DNA of 6,442 nucleotides from Clostridia bacterium (GCA_900770255.1 CAAGJN010000042.1:1-6442), one strand, 5' to 3'; positions 1 to 6,234 are shown, counted from the stretch's first letter. Notes: a model not told the origin generated them from the letters alone. Translations and numbers: made by a program.

Positions 1-1396
1 AAACTTTATGCTTGTAGGGCTGCCGTACCTTCACCCAGCCCTTTTTGACCGTTTGTCTTGAGCGCGCAACTGCCAGAGAGTTATCGGGCACATCCTGAGT
101 GACCGTTGAGCCGGCCGCCGTGTATGCGTTTTCACCGACCTCTACGGGCGCGACGAGGCAGGTGTGGCAGCCGATAAACGCGCCGTTTTTGATCGTCGTG
201 CGGCTCTTCTTGTTGCCGGAGTAGTTTGCCGTCGCGCAGCCGCAGCCGACGTTGATGCTGCTGCCGAGATCGGAGTCGCCGATATATGACAGATGCGAGA
301 TCTTGGTGCCCTCGCCGATCACGCTGTTCTTGACCTCGACAAAATTTCCTACATGTACAGAGCTGCCGATCACGCTGCCGGGACGGATACGCACGAACGG
401 GCCGATATCGGCGCCGCTGAGTATATTTGACGAATAGCACACAGAGCGCACAAATGAGACGCCGTTTTCAATTGTGCTGTTTTCGACGAGCGAGTCGGGG
501 CCTATCGTGCAGTCCTCGCCGATCACGCTGTCGCCCTTGACGACCGTACCTGTGAGGATGACCGTGTCCCTGCCTATTTTTGCGCCGGGACAGATGATAA
601 CGCCGTCGGTGCAGGGAATGGAAACGCCCGCGCACATGTGCTTTTCGAGTTCGCGGCGGCGCGCGAGCTCATTCAATTCGTTGAGCTGGACTCTGTCGTT
701 AGCGCCGAGGATTATGTCGGCGCTCTCGGCGGTGAACGAGCCTGCACGCAGGCCGTATGACCGTATCTCCTCGAGCGCGTCAGTGAGGTAAAACTCTTTC
801 TTCGTATTCTCGCCGCTTGCGCGCTTGTCATTCAGAGCCCTGAGCGCTCTCATAAGCGCTGCGCTGTCAAACCAGAACGCGCCGGAGTTCACTTCCTTTA
901 CGGACGCCTCCTCGTCGCTCGCGTCGCGCTGCTCGACTATCTTCTCGACCGAGCCGTCCGCGCAGCGGATTATCCGGCCGTAGCCCGTGGGATCGTCTAT
1001 CTCGGCCGAAATGACGGTGACGCTGTTGCCCTCTTTCCTGTGCAGGGTCAGCGCATCGTATATCGTCTTTGCGTCGATAAACGGAGCGTCGCCGTTGAGC
1101 ACGAGCACATCTCCGCCTCTTTTTTCAATAAAACCTCCCGCCTGCATTACGGCGTGGCCTGTGCCGAGGCGTTCGGTCTGAAGAACAGTCTCGCAGCTCC
1201 CGTTGAGATGTGCGTCAAGGTACTCTGCGCCGAAGCCTTTGACGACGCAGATGTCGTCAATGCCGCTCTCTCTGACGGCGCCCGTGACCCAGTCAATCAT
1301 GGGCGAGAAGAGAACCTCGGCGAGCGCCTTGGGCTTTTTGCTCTTCATTCGCGTGCCCTCGCCCGCGGCGAGAATGACAGCACATTTTTTATCCAT
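1..1396 (-). CDS. glmU: Bifunctional GlmU: GlcNAc-1-P uridyltransferase / GlcN-1-P acetyltransferase (3' end cut by window)
   Basis: This cytoplasmic enzyme makes UDP-GlcNAc for peptidoglycan: the C-terminal domain acetylates glucosamine-1-P with acetyl-CoA, and the N-terminal domain adds UMP from UTP. I translated 465 codons from ATG at 1396 to position 2 with no stop; E. coli GlmU has 456, so only a few residues are missing. Residues 1 to about 235 form the pyrophosphorylase: nucleotide loop LAAGEGTRMKSKKPKAL at 9-25, LGTGHAV at 77-83, metal Asp103 in NGD, GYGRI at 138-142, VEQRDA at 154-159, EVNSG at 168-172 and metal Asn233. From about 255 on, a left-handed beta-helix of hexapeptide repeats carries R338, K356, catalytic H368, Y371, N382, N391 and K397, matching E. 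coli R333, K351, H363, Y366, N377, N386 and K392. The usual NYDG reads NYSG (S393). AAAGGA at 1412-1407 lies 10 nt before this ATG; another ATG at 1404 is out of frame and only 2 nt from that site. Confidence 0.97.
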   Translation of the reverse strand, partial: MDKKCAVILAAGEGTRMKSKKPKALAEVLFSPMIDWVTGAVRESGIDDICVVKGFGAEYLDAHLNGSCETVLQTERLGTGHAVMQAGGFIEKRGGDVLVLNGDAPFIDAKTIYDALTLHRKEGNSVTVISAEIDDPTGYGRIIRCADGSVEKIVEQRDASDEEASVKEVNSGAFWFDSAALMRALRALNDKRASGENTKKEFYLTDALEEIRSYGLRAGSFTAESADIILGANDRVQLNELNELARRRELEKHMCAGVSIPCTDGVIICPGAKIGRDTVILTGTVVKGDSVIGEDCTIGPDSLVENSTIENGVSFVRSVCYSSNILSGADIGPFVRIRPGSVIGSSVHVGNFVEVKNSVIGEGTKISHLSYIGDSDLGSSINVGCGCATANYSGNKKSRTTIKNGAFIGCHTCLVAPVEVGENAYTAAGSTVTQDVPDNSLAVARSRQTVKKGWVKVRQPYKHKV

Positions 1397-1445
1397 AAGA
1401 TCATGATCCTTTCGGTTTGTTTTTGCCCGCGATACTTCAAACTAT

Positions 1446-1474
1446 ATTATGACAGAAAAAGCGTAAAATTACAA
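1446..1474 (-). promoter_or_regulatory. Predicted sigma-A promoter of glmU
   Basis: On the minus strand, TTGTAA (1474-1469, 4 of 6 to TTGACA) and CATAAT (1451-1446, 5 of 6 to TATAAT) are separated by exactly 17 nt. A TGT just before the -10 box gives the extended TGn element. Transcription would start near 1439, leaving a short leader of about 43 nt before the glmU ATG. The layout suits a constitutively expressed housekeeping gene. This is predicted from sequence only. Confidence 0.65.
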
Positions 1475-1589
1475 GCCGTTGTATAAAGGACAGCGCGATT
1501 TTTCAAAGATTTTATAAAATGGGCGGGCACTTCTCTTATTGAAACTTAATAAAAACTCATTGTTAAAACTGAATTTTTTCGGGAAAAGA

Positions 1590-1619
1590 TTGACTAAAAA
1601 CAATTCTGTATGATAAAAT
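1590..1619 (+). promoter_or_regulatory. Predicted sigma-A promoter of the phospholipase / membrane protein unit
   Basis: TTGACT (1590-1595, 5 of 6 to consensus) and TAAAAT (1614-1619, 5 of 6) are spaced by 18 nt, with A/T-rich sequence upstream. A start near 1626 would give a leader of about 217 nt. No better promoter pair was found closer to the gene: a TATAAA at 1798-1803 has no -35 partner at a usable distance. The two-gene unit downstream has no other obvious promoter, so both genes are probably read from here. Confidence 0.55.
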
Positions 1620-1625
1620 TAAAAT

Positions 1626-1842
1626 GTAACAAAGACTTTTGGTATATGTCTTTGAATAATTTAAGAAAGGGGACATTTTATGCAACAATAAATTAAGCGA
1701 GGTTCAATAACATATCGGAAGACACAACAAAGAAAGCAGAGTCCCCTTATCAAGGACAACTAATTTACAACGATAACGAATTTCAAAACAGATCAAGTAT
1801 AAAAACAAAATTATGATACTTTAAAACTATGGAGGTATATTT
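1626..1842 (+). promoter_or_regulatory. Long structured 5' leader of the phospholipase gene
   Basis: If transcription starts near 1626, the mRNA begins with a perfect 7-bp hairpin, CAAAGAC (1630-1636) / GTCTTTG (1648-1654), loop 11 nt. Next comes a good ribosome site (AAAGGGG, about 1666-1672) 7 nt before ATG at 1680, but that frame reads Met-Gln-Gln-stop. The same ribosome site is one arm of a perfect 8-bp inverted repeat, AAGGGGAC (1667-1674) / GTCCCCTT (1741-1748), so folding could hide it. The real gene has its own GGAGG at 1831-1835. I do not recognise a known riboswitch or T-box: the conserved T-box AGGGTGG motif is absent. That this leader regulates anything is inference. Confidence 0.4.
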
Positions 1843-2871
1843 ATGAAAAAATGCATTGCTATTTTTTTGACAATATTTCTTGCGTTTTCAATAGTACCAA
1901 TTAACGCATCTGCTTTCAGTGAAAATTCATATGGAGGAATAGATGTTTCTTTATATCAAAACAGTGAACTTGATTTATCGCAATATACACCTGAAGATAT
2001 ACTTCAGATGACAAACGAAGAATATTTAACTTTAATAAGGGATTTTGAACGTGTATATGACCCTTATGATTCATATGTGCCAGCCGAAAATAACCAACTG
2101 AATTATAGCAATGAATTAGCGGGAAATGGAAATGTTTCCCCGACATGGACATCAGGAGACCTTGAAAATGGTGAATGGGTTGAAGCAGGAAGTCATGAAC
2201 TAATAACAGCATATGCTTGTACGATTTTGTCAAATGACAAGGGGTTTTATACAAAAGATGCAACCGCTGTGGTTGTGATTTTATTATCAATAAGTCTTGC
2301 TTCAATGATGCCCGACAAGGACGAAGATGGGTCACTTCCTTTTAAATTTGTAGGTCATTTTTATGATCCGGAAACAGAAAAAAATTATCTTAGACAAACA
2401 AGCAACACAGCAAAGACAAATGCCATTGCACACTATAATGCAGCGATATCGGCGGCGAATAGTGGTGATATGGTTACAGCCTATGAAAAAATAGGAAGAT
2501 GCCTGCACTATATTCAAGATGCAAATGTACCACACCATGCAGCTAATATACATGCATTACATATACCATATGGCGCATCGCACTTGGAGTTTGAAGGAGT
2601 TGCTTTTTCGAGAATAGACAGGCATTTAGCTTCATTTACAAGCATTGCGTCAAGTCATTATTCCAGAGCATTGTCAATGGAGGTATCAAATATTACGCGC
2701 GAAGGAGCATTGTCTGCAAAGAACAGTATAGATTACGTTAAAGATGTCCACAACATTGATAATCAAGAATGGGACAGAGTTATTAAAAATAGCCTGCAAA
2801 GGGCAGCGATGTACAGCGCAATGGTGTTGTATAAATTTGGAAAGGCCAATTTTGTTCCGTTCTTTGAGTGA
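1843..2871 (+). CDS. Secreted zinc-dependent phospholipase C, phosphatidylcholine-preferring type, with long propeptide
   Basis: The family hydrolyses phospholipids to diacylglycerol and a phosphorylated head group outside the cell, using three active-site zinc ions. Residues 1-24 form a signal peptide: MKK, a hydrophobic core, and ASA at 22-24 for signal peptidase I. Residues 25-101 are an acidic, probably helical propeptide containing YTPEDILQMTNEEYL (48-62). The catalytic part (102-342) shows the whole ligand set: W102 (N-terminal Trp after processing), H118, D158, H172 in GHFYDPET, H222 and D226 in LHYIQD, H232 in PHHAAN, H247 and E251 in SHLEFE. Spacings D158-H172 (14), H222-D226 (4), D226-H232 (6) and H247-E251 (4) equal those of the Bacillus cereus enzyme. 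The mature 241 residues also match its 245; the C-terminal lipid-binding PLAT domain of C. perfringens alpha-toxin is absent. GGAGG at 1831-1835 sits 7 nt before the ATG. Base use is far more AT-rich than in glmU or ppdK. The preferred lipid cannot be read from sequence. Confidence 0.92.
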   Translation: MKKCIAIFLTIFLAFSIVPINASAFSENSYGGIDVSLYQNSELDLSQYTPEDILQMTNEEYLTLIRDFERVYDPYDSYVPAENNQLNYSNELAGNGNVSPTWTSGDLENGEWVEAGSHELITAYACTILSNDKGFYTKDATAVVVILLSISLASMMPDKDEDGSLPFKFVGHFYDPETEKNYLRQTSNTAKTNAIAHYNAAISAANSGDMVTAYEKIGRCLHYIQDANVPHHAANIHALHIPYGASHLEFEGVAFSRIDRHLASFTSIASSHYSRALSMEVSNITREGALSAKNSIDYVKDVHNIDNQEWDRVIKNSLQRAAMYSAMVLYKFGKANFVPFFE

Positions 2872-2885
2872 GAGGAGGGAGGACC

Positions 2886-3332
2886 ATGAAGGACGACCGC
2901 GACATAAAAATCATTTATCGTATCTCCGCAACGGTAATATATGTCCTTACTTCATTTTATCTTGCCCTGCAATGTGCGCGTTACGGATTTTTTTCACATC
3001 TGATTGCACGCCCCCAACGCGGCTTTTTAAAGCGGCTATACGGAGTTGTTTTCCCGCACGACGAAGGGCTGTATGTAGCAGTGATGCTGTCAACGTTCTT
3101 TTTTCTCGCTGCTTATCTCGTGCTGATTGTGGTTTACAGAAAGAAAAAGGAGGTTTATCTTTTCGCTGCAACAGGCGTGCCAGTTATAGTCTGTGTATGC
3201 ACAATTGGAGACTATAATGGTCTTGTGAAAGACTATGGCATTTTGCCATCAGTGTTGTTCTTTGCCTTTGTTGTGTCAATTGCATATGCAGTTTGGTTGT
3301 GCGTTAGACGCAATCCACATAGATCATCTTGA
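2886..3332 (+). CDS. Small integral membrane protein, four predicted transmembrane segments, function unknown
   Basis: I do not recognise this 148-residue protein. The start is set by AGGAGG at 2873-2878, 7 nt before ATG 2886; a GTG at 2868 in the same frame overlaps the upstream stop and has no ribosome site at the right distance. Hydrophobic segments lie at about 13-33, 62-84, 90-107 and 119-140. The RKKK at 85-88 and the Arg-rich tail (RRNPHR, 141-146) suggest both ends face the cytoplasm. That leaves an outer loop at about 34-61, with several Arg/Lys and a GVVFPHDEG stretch, and a second short loop DYNGLVKDYG at 109-118. No lipobox, catalytic motif or nucleotide-binding motif is visible. 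It follows the phospholipase by 14 nt with no room for a promoter, so the two are almost certainly cotranscribed. Protecting the membrane, helping export or maturation, or an unrelated role are all possible; none is shown by the sequence. Confidence 0.75.
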   Translation: MKDDRDIKIIYRISATVIYVLTSFYLALQCARYGFFSHLIARPQRGFLKRLYGVVFPHDEGLYVAVMLSTFFFLAAYLVLIVVYRKKKEVYLFAATGVPVIVCVCTIGDYNGLVKDYGILPSVLFFAFVVSIAYAVWLCVRRNPHRSS

Positions 3333-3395
3333 ATATCTAATTAGGCATCCTAAAGTTTTACATGATGTTCAAAAGACGGTATTTTAACATAAAAA

Positions 3396-3430
3396 CACAT
3401 AGCGCAGGGAGGCTCTCCCTGCGCTATGTG
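3396..3430. terminator. Perfect 16-bp hairpin, probable transcription terminator
   Basis: CACATAGCGCAGGGAG (3396-3411) is followed by loop GCT and its exact complement (3415-3430); an A-T pair (3395/3431) extends the stem to 17 bp. It lies 63 nt after the membrane protein stop and before the ppdK promoter, where a terminator for the phospholipase unit is expected. The 3' flank on the plus strand is only TATAGTCTAATC, not a T run, whereas the minus strand has five T right after the stem (the A run 3391-3395). By sequence it is therefore a better minus-strand terminator, although both flanking genes are on the plus strand. It could also be a dispersed palindromic repeat. Confidence 0.55.
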
Positions 3431-3490
3431 TATAGTCTAATCTGTACAAAAGAAAAAGTCGCAAAAATCGCTATTTTATTATAAAAATAT

Positions 3491-3520
3491 ATGGCATTTT
3501 ACAGAGCAGTCTGTTATAAT
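3491..3520 (+). promoter_or_regulatory. Predicted ppdK promoter with extended -10
   Basis: A perfect TATAAT at 3515-3520 is preceded by TGT (3512-3514), the extended -10 element. A weak -35, ATGGCA (3491-3496, 4 of 6), lies 18 nt upstream, which the extended -10 can compensate. An A/T-rich stretch at 3471-3490 could act as an UP element. Transcription should start near 3527, giving a leader of about 70 nt. This start would place the in-frame ATG at 3535 only about 8 nt from the 5' end, with no usable ribosome site in the transcript. Confidence 0.7.
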
Positions 3521-3528
3521 AACATGAG

Positions 3529-3575
3529 GCGAAGATGCAGGGATACTATTTAGCTGCATCTTCTTCGCAGCTAAA
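3529..3575 (+). promoter_or_regulatory. ppdK mRNA leader with two mutually exclusive stem-loops
   Basis: Stem A pairs GAAGATGCAG (3531-3540) with CTGCATCTTC (3554-3563): 10 bp, loop 13 nt. Adding GCGAA/TTCGC (3529-3533/3564-3568) with a 3-nt bulge is an alternative form. Stem B pairs TTTAGCTGC (3549-3557) with GCAGCTAAA (3567-3575): 9 bp, loop 9 nt. Both use CTGC at 3554-3557, so they cannot coexist. Stem A would sit almost at the mRNA 5' end, where stem-loops often protect a message from decay; stem B ends 11 nt before the GGAGG. Neither is followed by a T run, so transcription attenuation is unlikely. The pairing is seen in sequence; a regulatory switch is inference. Confidence 0.45.
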
Positions 3576-3597
3576 ACACTATTTACGGAGGTATATT

Positions 3598-6234
3598 ATG
3601 GCTCACAAGTACGTTTATCTGTTCTCCGAGGGCAATGCTCAGATGAGAGAACTTCTCGGCGGCAAGGGCGCGAACCTTGCTGAAATGACGAACATCGGAC
3701 TTCCTGTTCCCCAGGGCTTCACTATCACCACCGAGGCCTGCACGAAGTACTATGAGGACGGCCGCGAGATCAATCCTGAGATCATGGCTGAGATCAACGA
3801 GTACATCGGCAAGATGGAAGGCATCACCGGCAAGAAGTTCGGCGATAAGGAGAACCCGCTTCTCGTTTCCGTTCGTTCCGGCGCCCGCGCTTCCATGCCC
3901 GGCATGATGGACACTATCCTCAACCTCGGTCTTAACGAGGAGGTCGTCGAGGCTATCGCTGAGAAGTCCGGCAATCCCCGTTGGGCTTGGGACTGCTACA
4001 GAAGATTTATTCAGATGTATTCCGACGTCGTTATGGAGGTCGGTAAGAAGTATTTTGAGCAGCTCATCGATGATATGAAGGCTAAGAAGGGCGTGACCCA
4101 GGACGTCGAGCTCACCGCCGACGATCTCAAGGAGCTCGCTTCTCAGTTCAAGGCTGAGTACAAGGAAAAGATCGGCGAGGACTTCCCGGACGATCCCAAG
4201 GAGCAGCTCATGGGCGCTATCAAGGCCGTTTTCCGTTCATGGGACAACCCCCGTGCAAACGTCTATCGCCGTGATAACGATATCCCGTATTCATGGGGCA
4301 CCGCCGTCAACGTTCAGTCCATGGCTTTCGGCAACATGGGCGATGACTGCGGCACCGGCGTCGCTTTCACCCGTGATCCCGCAACCGGCGCTAAGGGCCT
4401 GTTCGGCGAGTTCCTCACCAACGCACAGGGCGAGGACGTCGTCGCAGGTGTGCGAACTCCCATGAAGATCGCCGAGATGGAGCAGAAGTTCCCCGAGGCG
4501 TTCGCAGAGTTCAAAAAGGTCTGCAAGATCCTTGAAGACCACTACAGAGATATGCAGGACATGGAGTTCACCGTCGAGCACGGCAAGCTCTTCATGCTCC
4601 AGACCCGTAACGGCAAGAGAACTGCTCAGGCTGCTCTCAAGATCGCATGCGATCTCGTCGACGAGGGTATGAGAACCGAGGAAGAGGCTGTTCTTATGAT
4701 CGAGCCCAGAAACCTCGACACTCTTCTTCATCCCCAGTTCGACGCTAAGGCGCTCAAGGCTGCTACCCCGATCGGCAAGGGCCTCGGCGCATCCCCGGGC
4801 GCTGCCTGCGGCAAGATTGTCTTCACCGCTGATGACGCTGAGGCTTGGAAGGCAAGAGACGAGAAGGTTGTTCTTGTCCGCCTTGAGACCTCTCCCGAGG
4901 ACATCACCGGCATGAAGGCTTCCCAGGGTATCCTGACTGTCCGCGGCGGTATGACCTCCCACGCGGCCGTTGTTGCCCGCGGTATGGGCACCTGCTGTGT
5001 CTCCGGCTGCTCCGAGATCGTTATGGATGAGGAGAACAAGAAGTTCACCCTTGCAGGCAAGACCTTCCACGAGGGCGACTATATCTCCATCGACGGTTCC
5101 ACCGGCAACATCTATGACGGCATTATCCCGACTGTTGACGCCTCCATCGCAGGCGAGTTCGGCAGGATCATGAGCTGGGCCGATAAATACAGAACCCTTC
5201 AGGTCCGCACCAATGCAGACACCCCGCGCGATGCAGCCAAGGCTGTCGAGCTCGGCGCAGAGGGCATCGGCCTTTGCCGCACTGAGCACATGTTCTTTGA
5301 GGCGGACAGAATTGCCGCTTTCCGCGAGATGATCTGCTCCGATACTGTTGAGGAGAGAGAAGAGGCTCTTGAGAAGATTCTTCCCTATCAGCAGGGCGAC
5401 TTTGAGAAGCTCTATGAGACCCTCGAGGGCAAGCCGGTAACCATCCGCTTCCTCGATCCGCCTCTGCATGAGTTTGTTCCCACCGAGGAGGCTGACATCG
5501 AGGCTCTTGCAGCAGCAAAGCACAAGACCGTTGATGAGATCAAGGCGATCATTGCTTCTCTCCACGAGTTCAACCCGATGATGGGTCACCGCGGCTGCCG
5601 CCTGGCGATCACCTATCCCGAGATCGCTAAGATGCAGACCACCGCTGTTATCCGCGCCGCTATCAACGTTCAGAAGAAGCATCCCGACTGGAAAATCGTT
5701 CCCGAGATAATGATCCCGCTTGTCGGCGACGTCAAGGAGTTCAAGTTCGTCAAGAACATCGTTGTCGCTACTGCTGACGCTGAGATCAAGGCTGCGGGCG
5801 TCGAGCTCAAGTATGAGGTCGGCACCATGATCGAGATCCCGAGAGCCGCTCTTACCGCTGACGAGATCGCCGCTGAGGCTGATTTCTTCTGCTTCGGTAC
5901 CAACGATCTGACTCAGATGACCTTCGGCTTCAGCCGTGACGATGCAGGCAAGTTCCTCAACGCTTATTATGACACCAAGATCTTTGAGAACGATCCGTTT
6001 GCAAAGCTTGATCAGAACGGCGTGGGCAAGCTCATGCAGATGACCATCGCTATGAGCAAGCCCGTCAACCCGAAGCTCCACTGCGGTATCTGCGGTGAGC
6101 ACGGCGGCGACCCGACCTCCGTTGAGTTCTGCAACGACATCGGCCTTGATTATGTCTCCTGCTCGCCCTTCCGCGTGCCGATCGCACGTCTGAGCGCAGC
6201 ACAGGCAGCTATTAGAAGCGGGGATGAGAAGTAA
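3598..6234 (+). CDS. ppdK: Pyruvate, phosphate dikinase (PPDK)
   Basis: This cytoplasmic enzyme catalyses pyruvate + ATP + phosphate = PEP + AMP + PPi; in anaerobic clostridia it can work glycolytically with PPi or supply PEP. The product has 878 residues (C. symbiosum: 874). The N-terminal ATP-grasp part (about 1-340) has K23 in GGKGANL, R93 in VRSGARAS, D321 and E323 in MQDMEFT, and Q335 and R337 in LQTRNGKRT. The swivelling phosphohistidine domain (about 390-510) has GGMTSHAAVVARGMG with catalytic H455 and T453, the Thr that PPDK regulatory proteins phosphorylate in some species. The PEP/pyruvate barrel (about 515-878) has R561 in LCRTEH, R617 in IRFLDPP, metal ligands E746 in MIEIPRAA and D770 in GTNDLTQM, and acid/base C829 in HCGICGEHGG. 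All are intact. The start is ATG 3598, with GGAGG at 3587-3591 and the family's MAxKYVYLF-like beginning; an in-frame ATG at 3535 would add 21 unrelated residues from the structured leader. Codon use is GC-biased and regular, as in a highly expressed gene. Confidence 0.99.
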   Translation: MAHKYVYLFSEGNAQMRELLGGKGANLAEMTNIGLPVPQGFTITTEACTKYYEDGREINPEIMAEINEYIGKMEGITGKKFGDKENPLLVSVRSGARASMPGMMDTILNLGLNEEVVEAIAEKSGNPRWAWDCYRRFIQMYSDVVMEVGKKYFEQLIDDMKAKKGVTQDVELTADDLKELASQFKAEYKEKIGEDFPDDPKEQLMGAIKAVFRSWDNPRANVYRRDNDIPYSWGTAVNVQSMAFGNMGDDCGTGVAFTRDPATGAKGLFGEFLTNAQGEDVVAGVRTPMKIAEMEQKFPEAFAEFKKVCKILEDHYRDMQDMEFTVEHGKLFMLQTRNGKRTAQAALKIACDLVDEGMRTEEEAVLMIEPRNLDTLLHPQFDAKALKAATPIGKGLGASPGAACGKIVFTADDAEAWKARDEKVVLVRLETSPEDITGMKASQGILTVRGGMTSHAAVVARGMGTCCVSGCSEIVMDEENKKFTLAGKTFHEGDYISIDGSTGNIYDGIIPTVDASIAGEFGRIMSWADKYRTLQVRTNADTPRDAAKAVELGAEGIGLCRTEHMFFEADRIAAFREMICSDTVEEREEALEKILPYQQGDFEKLYETLEGKPVTIRFLDPPLHEFVPTEEADIEALAAAKHKTVDEIKAIIASLHEFNPMMGHRGCRLAITYPEIAKMQTTAVIRAAINVQKKHPDWKIVPEIMIPLVGDVKEFKFVKNIVVATADAEIKAAGVELKYEVGTMIEIPRAALTADEIAAEADFFCFGTNDLTQMTFGFSRDDAGKFLNAYYDTKIFENDPFAKLDQNGVGKLMQMTIAMSKPVNPKLHCGICGEHGGDPTSVEFCNDIGLDYVSCSPFRVPIARLSAAQAAIRSGDEK

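Larger units (their letters stand above)
1397..1842. other. Divergent AT-rich intergenic region between glmU and the phospholipase gene
   Basis: This 446-base stretch separates two divergently transcribed genes. From left to right it holds the glmU leader and its promoter, then about 115 bases (1475-1589) in which I see nothing convincing beyond A/T tracts, then a plus-strand promoter at 1590-1619 and a long leader running to the phospholipase ATG. No ORF with a plausible start and meaningful length was found here. The only start with a good ribosome site (ATG at 1680) reaches a stop after three codons. Confidence 0.6.

Noticed and set aside
1040..1486. 148-codon plus-strand frame opposite the start of glmU
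   Set aside because: It is antisense to the conserved GlmU nucleotide-binding region and runs into the glmU promoter. It has no ribosome site and no family resemblance.
1498..1590. Imperfect repeats and A/T tracts in the glmU-phospholipase gap (for example AAACTTAAT and GTTAAAACT)
   Set aside because: The units are short, inexact and irregularly spaced; they look like AT-rich background, not operator sites or a repeat array.
2868..2885. GTG start for the membrane protein overlapping the phospholipase stop
   Set aside because: GTGA overlaps are common in operons, but AGGAGG at 2873-2878 lies after this GTG and fits ATG 2886 at 7 nt.
3341..3360. Small hairpin TTAGG-CAT-CCTAA followed by AGTTTTA after the membrane protein stop
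   Set aside because: It is only a 5-bp, A/T-containing stem with a broken T run, too weak to count as a terminator. The 16-bp hairpin at 3396-3430 is much stronger.
3535..3597. 21-residue N-terminal extension of PPDK from ATG 3535
   Set aside because: The extension is unlike any PPDK beginning and is encoded by the two palindromic stems. The GAGG before it falls at the predicted transcription start, while ATG 3598 has a perfect GGAGG and the family's usual N-terminus.
4291..6102. 603-codon open frame on the minus strand, opposite ppdK
   Set aside because: It lies wholly opposite the unambiguous PPDK gene and results from that gene's regular, GC-biased codon use. The product is Leu/Asp/Ser/Gly-rich low-information sequence with no recognisable domain.
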